A DNA stretch of 32,690 nucleotides, taken from positions 1-32,690 of the forward strand of contig CACZUZ010000027.1 in assembly GCA_902784465.1 (NCBI GenBank), written 5' to 3'. Below the pieces are notes generated by a model. It saw only the letters and a program-made list of their open reading frames with translations. It ran no database searches and was not told the DNA's origin. This DNA is from an uncultured Bacteroidota bacterium. Lineage in GTDB: Bacteria; Bacteroidota; Bacteroidia; Bacteroidales; P3. Below, piece by piece: positions 23,257 to 31,267 of this stretch. Position 1 is the stretch's first letter. Each line of letters opens with the position of its first letter. Made by a program: the position numbers and the translations under genes.

Positions 23257-24528
23257 ATGAGCGATAACGACACAAATGCAAATAAGCCTCGCCACAGTCT
23301 GCTCTCGGTGCTGAACCCCTTCGATGTGTTCCGTCATCACGAGACCGCTGAGAAAAAGTCCAAGGATGGCAGTACGCGCAAGCCAAGCCGTTTCAAGTTC
23401 ACCACTCTCCGCAGTTTCGAGGCACTCATCTTCCTAGTCTGCTTCTTTGCCTTTTTCGGCTTCCTGTCATACAAGATGACGCTGCCCAACATGCTCAACA
23501 CCTTCATGCAGACAGCCTACCAGCTGCTGCTCGAGACGGTGTTCTACATCATGGCCATCTGCGTCTTGATGGGAGCCATATCCAAGCTGCTCACCGAGTT
23601 TGGCGTGGTTCGACTCATGGAGAACATCCTGCGTCCACTCATGAAGCCCCTCTACAACCTCCCTGGCGTTGCCGCCCTGGGGGCTGTGATGACCTTCCTG
23701 AGCGACAACCCTGCCATCATATCGCTTGCCAAGGACAACAACTTTGCTCGCTACTTTAAGAAATACCAGCTTGTCAGCCTCACCAACTTCGGCACGGCAT
23801 TCGGCATGGGTTTGGTGGTCATCGCCTTTATGACAGGCAAAGGCTATGGCAGTGGCGCCTTGGTGGGACTTGTAGGTGCCGCCATTGGCAGCATCATCTC
23901 CACACGACTCATGCAACGCTTCACTCTCAAGAGTTTTCCTGAGCTTGACAGTCCTGTCTCAGAGGACGACGGCACCGAGCAGAACATCTCGTTCAAGAGC
24001 GAGGGCAGTGTCTTCCAGCGTTTCCTCAACGCCATGCTTGATGGCGGCAAGAGCGGTGTGGGTATCGGGGTGGCCATCATACCCGGAGTGCTCTGCATCT
24101 CCACGATTGTGATGATGCTCACCTTTGGGCCTGGCGGCGAGCATGGCGAATATCTAGGCAAGGCCTACGAAGGAGTGCCCGTCATCACCTGGCTGGCCGA
24201 CAAGGTAAGCTTTATTTTCTACTGGCTCTTTGGTTTTGAGAACGGAGCCCTCGTTGGCTTCCCCATCACAGCCCTTGGAGCCGTGGGAGCAGCCCTTGGC
24301 CTCGTGCCGTCATTCGATGCCGCCGGCATCATCAACAACAATGCCATAGCAGTATTCACCGCCATGGGCATGTGCTGGAGCGGCTATCTCAGCACCCACA
24401 CCGCCATGCTCGACAGCCTAGGTTACCGCAAACTGATAGGCAAAGCCATCGGGGCACACACCATAGGCGGTCTCTGTGCCGGCATCGCCGCCCACTGGCT
24501 CTATGTCCTTCTGGCGATGATATTCTAA
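23257..24528 (+). CDS. Gate-domain (nucleoside-recognition-like) membrane protein
   Basis: A 423-residue polytopic membrane protein. After a charged N-terminus (1-55) come hydrophobic segments with ETVFYIMAICVLMGAISKLL, VMTFLSDNPAIISLAKDN, FGTAFGMGLVVIAFMTGKGY and GWLSTHTAMLD-like motifs near the end. This is the pattern of the nucleoside-recognition or Gate family (CD0519/CD1768-type membrane proteins). The substrate is not established; transport is an inference. A cytosolic-looking loop at about 225-260 separates two halves. It follows the porin by 43 bp and precedes the DUF3667 gene by 4 bp, so an outer-membrane porin and an inner-membrane carrier may be expressed together. Confidence 0.78.
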   Translation: MSDNDTNANKPRHSLLSVLNPFDVFRHHETAEKKSKDGSTRKPSRFKFTTLRSFEALIFLVCFFAFFGFLSYKMTLPNMLNTFMQTAYQLLLETVFYIMAICVLMGAISKLLTEFGVVRLMENILRPLMKPLYNLPGVAALGAVMTFLSDNPAIISLAKDNNFARYFKKYQLVSLTNFGTAFGMGLVVIAFMTGKGYGSGALVGLVGAAIGSIISTRLMQRFTLKSFPELDSPVSEDDGTEQNISFKSEGSVFQRFLNAMLDGGKSGVGIGVAIIPGVLCISTIVMMLTFGPGGEHGEYLGKAYEGVPVITWLADKVSFIFYWLFGFENGALVGFPITALGAVGAALGLVPSFDAAGIINNNAIAVFTAMGMCWSGYLSTHTAMLDSLGYRKLIGKAIGAHTIGGLCAGIAAHWLYVLLAMIF

Positions 24529-24532
24529 ATAC

Positions 24533-25432
24533 ATGCGTCTAAAAGAGGCCATCACCCGTTTCCGTTCTTGGCAGAAATTCCCCTACCGCTATTCCGGCCA
24601 AGACCTCGAAAGTCATCGCTGCACCAACTGCAGCCATGAGTTCCGCGGAAACTACTGCCCTGTCTGCGGACAAAGCGGCGACGACGGCCGTATAACGTGG
24701 GGTTCGGTAGGTAGGAGCATCGTCAGCATCTGGGATCTGCAGTCGCGCTCGCTGCCTTCCTCTATATGGCACCTGATATGGCGCCCCGGCTATTTCATCG
24801 GCGACTTCATCAGCGGACACAAACAGATAAGCCACCCTCCTGCCAACCTGCTCTTCACCGTGGCAGTCATCTACGCTCTCATTACTCAATTGTTCGGCAT
24901 AAAAACGGGTATCTCCGTATCAGAAAATTCCAATATGCCGGAGTTTGAAATGGTCATGAGCTGGCTCTCGGAGCATCCCGCATGGAATATGATGTCCCTC
25001 ACTTTATGCATGATCTTTCCGACCTGGGCTCTTTTCCGCTATGCGCCGCTTCACAACCGCCACACCCTGCCAGAGAGTGTTTTCATTCAACTCTTTATGA
25101 GCACGCTGATGCTTATTTGTTCTTTCTTTACCCATTTCTCCGTTTGGTTCAACCTGTTCATTCCTTTTTACTATGTAGTCACATACCGCCAGCTCTTCGG
25201 CTTTGGCTTCTGGGACACACTCTGGCGCCTCCTGATATGCGGCATCGTCTGGATGAACATCGTCTTCCTGTTATGCTTCATTTTGTTGATACCCGACAAT
25301 ATCACCGATGCCCCTCTGTATATCCTTCTTATCACCAGCGGAGTCCTCCTTTGCATCACATTAATAATTCTTTTCATAGGCTACAAAATATCAAAGAAAA
25401 GGTCCTCAAAATACAACAACAATAAACTTTAA
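24533..25432 (+). CDS. DUF3667 family zinc-ribbon membrane protein
   Basis: A 299-residue membrane protein. The N-terminus has a zinc ribbon, CTNCSHEFRGNYCPVCGQSG, with four cysteines in two CxxC pairs, the hallmark of DUF3667. It is followed by TWGSVGRSIVSIW and then several hydrophobic helices between about 105 and 285, ending in a basic tail (KISKKRSSKYNNNK). Function is unknown for the family. It starts 4 bp after the Gate-domain gene, consistent with one operon, and ends 30 bp before purE. Confidence 0.85.
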   Translation: MRLKEAITRFRSWQKFPYRYSGQDLESHRCTNCSHEFRGNYCPVCGQSGDDGRITWGSVGRSIVSIWDLQSRSLPSSIWHLIWRPGYFIGDFISGHKQISHPPANLLFTVAVIYALITQLFGIKTGISVSENSNMPEFEMVMSWLSEHPAWNMMSLTLCMIFPTWALFRYAPLHNRHTLPESVFIQLFMSTLMLICSFFTHFSVWFNLFIPFYYVVTYRQLFGFGFWDTLWRLLICGIVWMNIVFLLCFILLIPDNITDAPLYILLITSGVLLCITLIILFIGYKISKKRSSKYNNNKL

Positions 25433-25462
25433 ACTCTAAACCTAATACTTTAAACCCACAAT

Positions 25463-25969
25463 ATGTCCCCTATCGTCAGCATCATCATGGGCAGCACCAG
25501 CGACCTGCCGGTCATGGAGAAAGCCTGCCAGTTTTTTGAGGAGATGGAGATACCCTTCGAGGTCAATGCCCTCTCCGCCCACCGCACACCCGCCGAGGTG
25601 AGCGAATTTGCGCGCGGAGCAGCCGCGCGCGACATCAAAGTCATCATTGCCGGAGCCGGCATGGCCGCCGCGCTGCCCGGTGTCATTGCCGCAGAGACGC
25701 CACTGCCCGTCATCGGTGTCCCCATCAAAGGCTCAGTACTCGAAGGACTCGATGCCACCTTCGCCATTATGCAGATGCCTCCGGGAATCCCCGTGGCCAC
25801 CGTTGCAATAAATGGGGCCCAGAACGCCGCCATCCTGGCAATGCAGATGCTCGCCCTCGGCGACGAAGCCATGATGCAAAAACTCATCGCCTACAAGTCC
25901 GGGTTGAAGAAAAAAATCGTCAAAGCCAACGAAGAGCTCGCAAAACTTGAATATAAATTCAAGTGTTGA
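25463..25969 (+). CDS. purE: N5-carboxyaminoimidazole ribonucleotide mutase
   Basis: Rearranges N5-CAIR to CAIR in purine synthesis. The protein is 168 residues, the usual class I length. Motifs: MGSTSDLPVMEKA (phosphate loop), SAHRTP with catalytic His40, GAGMAAALPGVIAA, and GVPIKGSVLEGLDA. In E. coli the third motif is GAGGAAHLPG; Bacteroidota enzymes commonly have the Met/Ala variant seen here. The C-terminus is a coiled K/E-rich helix. The 30 bp before it are rich in TAAAC-like repeats and lack a clear promoter, so it may be read through from the DUF3667 gene. The next feature is a decayed gene on the opposite strand 9 bp away. Confidence 0.95.
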   Translation: MSPIVSIIMGSTSDLPVMEKACQFFEEMEIPFEVNALSAHRTPAEVSEFARGAAARDIKVIIAGAGMAAALPGVIAAETPLPVIGVPIKGSVLEGLDATFAIMQMPPGIPVATVAINGAQNAAILAMQMLALGDEAMMQKLIAYKSGLKKKIVKANEELAKLEYKFKC

Positions 25970-25978
25970 GGTAATAAA

Positions 25979-26380
25979 CTAATTGTTGGGGTTCCCTTGT
26001 ACTGTTGTGATTGTCTTATCGCCCAGATTGGAATTGGCGTCGGCGCTGGTATGGTCAGGTTGAAGTAGGCGGCCACTTTCCAATCGGCAAAGGATCCCTG
26101 AGGCTTCAGTTCTGTGTTCTGGAACGAGCGTCCGATGCTCTTTTCGGGCACCGCCACCACCACTTTTTTCAGCCCTTGGTGCTCCAGTTTGTCGAGGGCG
26201 ATAAACATCAGCGCACGGCTCTTGCCCGATGCGGGAGGAGCCTTTGATCAGCAGGAAGCGCTTGTCGCGAGCCTCATAAGCTTTCACCTACATCTCGTGC
26301 ATTCCCAACTCGTTGGTTGTGCTGGCTTCGCCTGTCTGTTGGTAGTGTATATCTACTATGTTGTTACTTTTTTGTTCCAT
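25979..26380 (-). pseudogene. decayed N-terminal remnant of a DEAD/DEAH helicase-like protein
   Basis: Reading the minus strand from the ATG at 26380, a recognisable helicase N-terminus appears in pieces. A short leader ending GMHEM is interrupted by an in-frame TAG (26288-26290), then continues KAYEARDKRFLLIKG. A +1 shift leads into PPASGKSRALMFIALDKL (a Walker A of type GxxxxGKS) and KKVVVAVPEKSIGRSFQNTEL, then FADWKVAAYFNLT. A return to the first frame gives SADANSNLGDKTITT before a stop. One nonsense codon and at least one, probably two, frameshifts show it is non-functional, and only the first about 135 residues of a much longer helicase are left. The match to Bacteroidales superfamily 2 helicases is from memory of that family's N-terminus. 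Confidence 0.7.
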
Positions 26381-26408
26381 ACAGAAATCCTTTGTTGATT
26401 AAGTCGCG

Positions 26409-26552
26409 TAAATCTCACCTAAAATTCACTTAAATTTTATGATATTAATTCACATTAACCAACTGATAATAATATATTTATTTTGACATCTCGCTTACAT
26501 TCCACCTAAATCTCGCTTAAATCTCACGTAAATCTCGCGTAACCTCACGTAA
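26409..26552. repeat. degenerate 11-bp tandem repeats in two blocks
   Basis: The unit is approximately TAAATCTCRCK. Block 1 has three units (26409-26419, 26420-26430, 26431-26441). Block 2 has five 11-bp units (26485-26495, 26496-26506, 26507-26517, 26518-26528, 26529-26539) plus a 10-bp unit (26540-26549). They are contiguous within blocks, without spacers, so it is not a CRISPR array. The array lies between the stop of the AlbA_2 gene and the start of the helicase remnant. Confidence 0.85.
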
Positions 26553-26560
26553 TTTTTTGT

Positions 26561-28204
26561 CTAAGCCTCTGTTTTATGCCACATACGGTTTTCGTCCAAC
26601 CAAATGCTTCCCTCCCGTTTCATCTTCATCAATAGGTTTCCAACCTTATTCATACGTTGAGTGTCCGTATAATCAATAGGCAACTTACTCCAAAGCAACT
26701 CGTTAATCTGTTTGCGGCTCAACACAGTGTGGTCTTTCAGCGCTTTAATTATCCATTCCTGGCATTCGGCATCGTCAAAACCTTTTTTTAGGGTGTATTC
26801 CACCTGCTTGTTGGTTGCCTTGGCTATCTGCTTTGATACATAAAGATGTGGCTTGCGACCCTCGACAAGGCGTTCCTTCCTGAGCATCTTTATTGCGTTG
26901 TCACTTATTGGCTTTCCTTTCTGCACCCTATCAAGCAGCACAACAGTCGTAAGTTCTATGTCGGAATGTTCCAAAAGCAACAAACTATAGTTTTCGTCAA
27001 TCACATTGCCTGGAAGCGTCAGCACCACATTCCCGTTGTCGCTTTTGTCATAGTCGGGCATAGGCAGATAGCGCTCTTTCTGCGACACGAACATCTTATG
27101 GATTCCGAAGCCTTCGGTGTCAATCATCTTGATATTGGCCATCGCTTGCGCAAGGAATGGATTGCGGTAGTGTTTGGGTATGCGTTCACCGGAAATATAG
27201 TCCTCGTAGGTGCCTTCATAGAATCGACCACTGTTGCTAAACTCCAACTCGTCCTCGCGTTCAATCACGATAATACGGGAGTTTTGGCTATAATCTTGAT
27301 GAGCAATGCAATTATGGAGAGCTTCGAGTATAGACTCGTTGTCATATTTCATTCCCTCACCAGGCAAAAAGCTGTTGTTGGGGAACAACTTGAATGAGTA
27401 GTTGCGGATTTGATGCATTACATCAGTCGTGGTCAGGAGGAATGGAATAGTGAACACCTGTCCTACATTGTCTTTGCTTGCTAGCCGCCAAACAATCTCG
27501 CCAATATGATTCAGGTGATGGACCGATTCCGGCAAGCCAAGCAATAGGATGGCTGCCTTCGTTATCTTTCCATCAATTGTCAGTTTTGCCTTATTCAGGA
27601 AGACCTCATCGCTCCATGTGTCCACCTCTTTTTTCTGTTTTGGGTAATGTTCTTTATAGCCCTCGCGTGCCTTCTTTATGGCAGCTGGGTCCAAGTCGGC
27701 AATTGTCGCACCCTTCACAATCTGTCTCGACCAGTCCTCATCCACCTTCTCGCGACGAATTTCTTCATACTTGCTCATGTCCAATGCCACCAAACTTTCG
27801 CCTCTTCGGGCATAAAAGTGTCCTTGCCAACCCATAGGGATACCTCTTGGTGCTGCGGGCACTTGGAACATCAGCACTCGTTTCCCCTCCACCGTCAGCT
27901 CAAAGATGTCGCGGAAGGTGTTTCTGTCCGTGGTGTGTTGCGCCAAGTCGTGCTTCAGTTTCTGTAGGCTTGTCATACCGTTCTTATACGATGTGCCGAT
28001 AATCTTGCGACTTTTGTTCTCCACTCCAAACACCAGCCAGGCAAAGTCTTTGTCTCTAAGGTTGGCCTCGTTGCTCAACGCAGAGAAATACTTGCCCAAG
28101 TCATCGAAGTCGAAGTTGTTCTCCGCCTTCTTGAACTCCACCACCTCGTTCTCATGATGATAGCGCAGGTTGTCGAAAACATTATATAGTTCTTGTTCGG
28201 TCAT
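26561..28204 (-). CDS. AlbA_2/Schlafen-type ATP-binding protein
   Basis: A 547-residue protein. The N-terminal region (about 15-140) matches the AlbA_2 or Schlafen-like domain (NEVVEFKKAENNF, SALSNEANLRDKDFAWLVFGV). A GHKL-type ATPase domain (HATPase_c_4) follows with NESILEALHNCIAHQDYSQ and LEFSNSG (about 293-330), and the C-terminal part has a winged-helix-like segment (SDNAIKMLRKERLVEGRKPH). Proteins of this layout are usually called transcriptional regulators or ATP-dependent helicase-like regulators and are common in accessory islands; the real function is unknown. It has its own strong promoter 170 nt upstream, a short ORF in the leader, and a decayed helicase remnant downstream. Confidence 0.85.
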   Translation of the reverse strand: MTEQELYNVFDNLRYHHENEVVEFKKAENNFDFDDLGKYFSALSNEANLRDKDFAWLVFGVENKSRKIIGTSYKNGMTSLQKLKHDLAQHTTDRNTFRDIFELTVEGKRVLMFQVPAAPRGIPMGWQGHFYARRGESLVALDMSKYEEIRREKVDEDWSRQIVKGATIADLDPAAIKKAREGYKEHYPKQKKEVDTWSDEVFLNKAKLTIDGKITKAAILLLGLPESVHHLNHIGEIVWRLASKDNVGQVFTIPFLLTTTDVMHQIRNYSFKLFPNNSFLPGEGMKYDNESILEALHNCIAHQDYSQNSRIIVIEREDELEFSNSGRFYEGTYEDYISGERIPKHYRNPFLAQAMANIKMIDTEGFGIHKMFVSQKERYLPMPDYDKSDNGNVVLTLPGNVIDENYSLLLLEHSDIELTTVVLLDRVQKGKPISDNAIKMLRKERLVEGRKPHLYVSKQIAKATNKQVEYTLKKGFDDAECQEWIIKALKDHTVLSRKQINELLWSKLPIDYTDTQRMNKVGNLLMKMKREGSIWLDENRMWHKTEA

Positions 28205-28216
28205 GTTTCTTTGTAC

Positions 28217-28294
28217 TTAATTCAACGACGCAAGTTTTATACTCTGCAACCGTTTTTCTATATCCTTATATCCCAATTGGACTTTCTTTGCCAT
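28217..28294 (-). CDS. short ORF (25 codons) in the leader of the AlbA_2 gene
   Basis: ATG at 28294 encodes a 25-residue lysine-rich peptide beginning MAKKVQLGYKDIEKRL and ending QSIKLASLN, stop at 28217-28219, 12 nt before the AlbA_2 ATG. It lies wholly within the predicted leader from the promoter at 28380-28410. It may be a real small protein, a leader peptide affecting translation of the next gene, or the 5' remnant of a longer gene. No family is recognised and it could be chance. Confidence 0.4.
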   Translation of the reverse strand: MAKKVQLGYKDIEKRLQSIKLASLN

Positions 28295-28379
28295 ATTAGT
28301 TAACGTGTTTTATTATAGTATTTAACGTTTCTCATTATCATAATTGTATGAAACCTTTTCTGTCACCAAAATTAGTTTG

Positions 28380-28410
28380 CAAAGATACGCAATCTTTCCG
28401 AATCATCAAA
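28380..28410 (-). promoter_or_regulatory. promoter of the AlbA_2 gene and its leader ORF
   Basis: On the minus strand, TTTG (28407-28410), a 19-nt spacer and TATCTTTG (28380-28387) match the Bacteroidota consensus fully. The predicted leader to the AlbA_2 start is about 170 nt, unusually long for this window. Confidence 0.8.
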
Positions 28411-28470
28411 ATAAAATCACAAAACGAATTGCAATTACATTATTATTATTCGTATGTTAGAAAAAAATTG

Positions 28471-28478
28471 TATATTTG
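28471..28478 (+). promoter_or_regulatory. -7 element upstream of mutB
   Basis: TATATTTG is a perfect -7 box 42 nt before the mutB ATG. The expected -33 TTTG is not present at 19-21 nt upstream, so a weak or activator-dependent promoter is possible. The rest of 28205-28520 holds the divergent AlbA_2 promoter and the leader ORF. Confidence 0.6.
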
Positions 28479-28520
28479 CAATTCATAACAATCTGACGGA
28501 AAATATATAAAACACTGATA

Positions 28521-30674
28521 ATGAGACCTAATTTTTCAAATGTCAATTTCAAAGCCCGCAACGAAAAGCAAGAAAGCTTCGAACAGTGGGAAAAAGAGAA
28601 CCACATTGAGAAAAACTGGACCACTCCAGAGCAGATCGATGTGAAGCCTGTCTATGGCAAGGAAGACCTGGCCGGCATGGAGCACCTGAACTATGCTGCC
28701 GGTATCGCCCCTTTCCTTCGCGGGCCCTACAGCACCATGTACGTCATGCGTCCCTGGACGGTGCGCCAGTACGCAGGATTCTCCACCGCTGAGGAGTCCA
28801 ACGCCTTCTATCGCCGCAACATCGCTGCCGGACAGAAGGGTCTGAGCTGTGCATTCGACCTTGCCACACACCGTGGCTACGACAGCGACCACGAACGCGT
28901 TGTCGGCGATGTAGGTAAAGCCGGCGTAGCCATCGACAGCATCCTCGACATGAAGATACTCTTCGACCAGATCGACCTCGGAAAAATGTCAGTCTCCATG
29001 ACCATGAACGGTGCCGTGCTGCCAATCCTGTCGTTCTACATCATCGCTGCCGAAGAGCAGGGAGTGCCGCAGGAGCAGCTACAGGGTACCATCCAGAACG
29101 ACATCCTCAAGGAGTTCATGGTGCGCAACACCTACATCTACCCTCCCCTGCCGTCGATGAAGATTATCGCCGACATCTTTGAGTACACATCAAAGCACAT
29201 GCCCAAGTTCAACAGCATCAGTATCTCCGGCTACCACATGCAGGAGGCTGGCGCTACTGCCGACATCGAGCTGGCATACACCCTCGCCGACGGTCTGGAA
29301 TACCTCCGTGCAGGTATCAATGCCGGCATGAGCATCGATGATTTCGCACCGCGTCTCTCCTTCTTCTGGGGCTCGGGCATGAACCATTTCATGGAGATTG
29401 CCAAGATGCGCGCCGCCCGTATGCTGTGGGCCAAGATTGTCAACCAGTTCAACCCCAAGAACCCCAAATCGCTGGCTCTGCGTACACATACACAGACATC
29501 TGGCTGGTCGCTCACTGAGCAAGACCCCTTCAACAACGTTGCCCGTACCTGCATAGAAGCCCTCGGTGCCGCCCTGGGGCACACCCAGTCGCTCCACACC
29601 AACGCCCTCGACGAAGCCATAGCGCTGCCCACCGACTTCAGCGCCCGCATTGCGCGCAACACCCAGCTCTACATCCAGGAAGAGACCAACATCTGCCGCG
29701 TTGTCGACCCATGGGCTGGCAGCTACTATGTAGAGACCCTCACCCACGAGCTTGCTCACAAGGCTTGGGCTCACATCCAGGAGGTCGAGAAGCTCGGAGG
29801 CATGGCCAAAGCCATCGAGAGCGGCATCCCGAAGATGCGTATCGAGGAAGCCTCGGCCCGCAAGCAGAGCCGCATCGACTCGAATGTCGACACCATCGTC
29901 GGCATCAACAAGTACCGCCTTGACCATGAAGACCCCATCGACACCCTCGAAGTGGACAACACCGCCGTTCGCGAAGCGCAGCTGAAGCGCCTTGCCAAGC
30001 TGCGTGCCGAGCGCAACAGCGAAGAGGTACAGGCAGCCCTCGACGCCCTTACCAAGTGTGCCGAGACCGGCGAAGGCAACCTCCTTGCCCTCAGCATCGA
30101 CGCTGCCCGCAAGCGTGCCTCGTTGGGCGAAATCAGCTATGCCCTTGAAAAAGTTTACGGACGTTACAAAGCAAAAATCAATCTTATAAGCAACGTGTAC
30201 AGCACACAGACCAAAGACAGCGACCTCTTCAAGAAAGCACAGGCGCTGACCGACGAGTTTGCCAAACTCGAAGGCCGCCGTCCCCGTATCATGATAGCCA
30301 AGATGGGTCAGGACGGTCACGACCGTGGCGCCAAGGTTGTCGCCACCGGCTATGCCGACCTCGGTTTCGACGTCGACATGGGACCCCTCTTCCAGACTCC
30401 TGCCGAGGCTGCCAAGCAGGCCGTCGAGAACGACGTCCACATCCTCGGAGCCTCCTCGCTGGCAGCAGGCCACAAGACCCTCCTTCCCCAGGTTATCGAA
30501 GAGCTCAAGAAGCTCGGCCGCGACGACATCATGGTTGTCGCCGGCGGTGTCATCCCTCCGCAGGACTACGACTTCCTCTTCAAGGCTGGCGTGGCTGCCG
30601 TCTTCGGCCCCGGCACAGTCATCAGCGTCAGCGCCATCAAGATGATGGAGCTTCTCCTCGCCGCAAGGAAGTAA
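28521..30674 (+). CDS. mutB: methylmalonyl-CoA mutase, large (catalytic) subunit
   Basis: Coenzyme-B12-dependent interconversion of succinyl-CoA and methylmalonyl-CoA, a key step of propionate formation in Bacteroidales. The protein is 717 residues, the normal length of the catalytic subunit. The N-terminal barrel shows [47 protein letters not shown] and [17 protein letters not shown]. The C-terminal B12 domain has [18 protein letters not shown] with the axial His600, then [14 protein letters not shown]. Bacteroidales normally carry mutA directly before mutB; here the upstream neighbour is the divergent AlbA_2 gene, so the partner subunit must lie elsewhere. It is followed by a strong terminator. 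Confidence 0.97.
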   Translation: MRPNFSNVNFKARNEKQESFEQWEKENHIEKNWTTPEQIDVKPVYGKEDLAGMEHLNYAAGIAPFLRGPYSTMYVMRPWTVRQYAGFSTAEESNAFYRRNIAAGQKGLSCAFDLATHRGYDSDHERVVGDVGKAGVAIDSILDMKILFDQIDLGKMSVSMTMNGAVLPILSFYIIAAEEQGVPQEQLQGTIQNDILKEFMVRNTYIYPPLPSMKIIADIFEYTSKHMPKFNSISISGYHMQEAGATADIELAYTLADGLEYLRAGINAGMSIDDFAPRLSFFWGSGMNHFMEIAKMRAARMLWAKIVNQFNPKNPKSLALRTHTQTSGWSLTEQDPFNNVARTCIEALGAALGHTQSLHTNALDEAIALPTDFSARIARNTQLYIQEETNICRVVDPWAGSYYVETLTHELAHKAWAHIQEVEKLGGMAKAIESGIPKMRIEEASARKQSRIDSNVDTIVGINKYRLDHEDPIDTLEVDNTAVREAQLKRLAKLRAERNSEEVQAALDALTKCAETGEGNLLALSIDAARKRASLGEISYALEKVYGRYKAKINLISNVYSTQTKDSDLFKKAQALTDEFAKLEGRRPRIMIAKMGQDGHDRGAKVVATGYADLGFDVDMGPLFQTPAEAAKQAVENDVHILGASSLAAGHKTLLPQVIEELKKLGRDDIMVVAGGVIPPQDYDFLFKAGVAAVFGPGTVISVSAIKMMELLLAARK

Positions 30675-30693
30675 ACCCATTTCACACCCATAC

Positions 30694-30725
30694 AAAAAAA
30701 GGTCTCCACCAAGGAGGCCTTTTTT
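30694..30725 (+). terminator. mutB intrinsic terminator
   Basis: The stem GGTCTCC (30701-30707) pairs with GGAGGCC (30713-30719, one G-U) around the loop ACCAA. The stem is extended by an A-run (30694-30700) pairing with the T-run (30720-30725), which gives the U-tract. Confidence 0.87.
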
Positions 30726-30829
30726 GCATAGTGAAGGCGTACAGAAGAGCAGTACAAAAGGATGTGGTCGATTTTTTCCAAAAAAATATTAAAAATTCGC
30801 TCACTTCAGTGTATATGAAAAAAAGTTAC

Positions 30830-30837
30830 TACTTTTG
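30830..30837 (+). promoter_or_regulatory. -7 element for the small-peptide/lipoprotein unit
   Basis: TACTTTTG is a perfect -7 box; the -33 position is poor (TTCA at 21 nt). Transcription from here would give a leader of about 200 nt before the small-peptide ATG at 31048. That leader contains the C9A9 tract and a hairpin. Confidence 0.5.
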
Positions 30838-30894
30838 CATCCATAAAAGAAGTGGTATATATGCTATCCTATAGTCGTAACATATTGATTATCA

Positions 30895-30912
30895 CCCCCC
30901 CCCAAAAAAAAA
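30895..30912. repeat. C9A9 homopolymer pair
   Basis: Nine C (30895-30903) directly followed by nine A (30904-30912) in the leader of the small-peptide gene. Adjacent homopolymers of this length are prone to slippage and are a known basis for phase variation when they lie in a promoter or leader; here that is only a possibility. Confidence 0.75.
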
Positions 30913-30954
30913 TATAGCACAAGGGGATTCTTTTCCTTTACTTAATTTGCATAT

Positions 30955-30986
30955 CTTTTCCTCGACATTGCTGTGACGAGGAAGAG
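30955..30986 (+). other. leader hairpin
   Basis: CTTTTCCTCG (30955-30964) pairs with CGAGGAAGAG (30977-30986) around a 12-nt loop, with seven perfect pairs nearest the loop plus three including one G-U. It lies 61 nt before the small-peptide ATG. It has no T-tract, so it is more likely an mRNA structure than a terminator. Confidence 0.5.
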
Positions 30987-31047
30987 TTCTATTGTGCCTG
31001 TTTGTAACCGACAGTAACATTTAATATTAACCAATAAAAAAAATTCA

Positions 31048-31254
31048 ATGAAAACAATCAAAAACAAACCCTACGAGTCACCGCAGCTGACAGCGGTGAC
31101 CTTCAAGGTAGAAGAAGGCTTTGCCGTAAGCGGTGACACGCGCTTATTTTTTACCTTTCAAACAGTGAATGACGAGTACGAGGAAACAACCTTCGGCCGC
31201 AAGACCTACGGTGATGCAGCTGAACAAAGTAATACAGCAGGTACATGGTTTTAA
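31048..31254 (+). CDS. small peptide of unknown function upstream of a surface lipoprotein
   Basis: A 68-residue protein. The N-terminus MKTIKNKPYESPQLTAVTF has the Y-x-x-P pattern followed by VEEGFAVSG, and the C-terminus ends NTAGTWF. Short proteins with this 'YxxP ... EGFAxS' layout and an aromatic C-terminus recur before fimbrillin-like lipoprotein genes in Bacteroidales; this is from general familiarity. There is no signal peptide and no recognisable enzymatic motif. The region after the EGFAVSG is polar and variable-looking. It lies 13 nt before the lipoprotein ATG, with a Shine-Dalgarno sequence overlapping its stop codon, so the two are a transcriptional unit. A precursor peptide or a regulator are both conceivable. 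Confidence 0.75.
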   Translation: MKTIKNKPYESPQLTAVTFKVEEGFAVSGDTRLFFTFQTVNDEYEETTFGRKTYGDAAEQSNTAGTWF

Positions 31255-31259
31255 GGAGG
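31253..31259 (+). promoter_or_regulatory. canonical Shine-Dalgarno sequence for the lipoprotein
   Basis: AAGGAGG overlaps the stop codon of the small-peptide gene and lies 8 nt before the lipoprotein ATG at 31268. It is a full match to the classical ribosome-binding site, which is unusual in Bacteroidota, where most genes in this window have none. Confidence 0.75.
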
Positions 31260-31267
31260 GCACAACA

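Noticed and set aside
26409-26552. possible CRISPR array
   Set aside because: The units are 11 bp, degenerate and directly abutting, with no spacers and no cas gene.
29190-30695. 501-codon open frame on the minus strand opposite mutB
   Set aside because: It is the complement of a clear methylmalonyl-CoA mutase with strong codon bias; the translation has no family motif.
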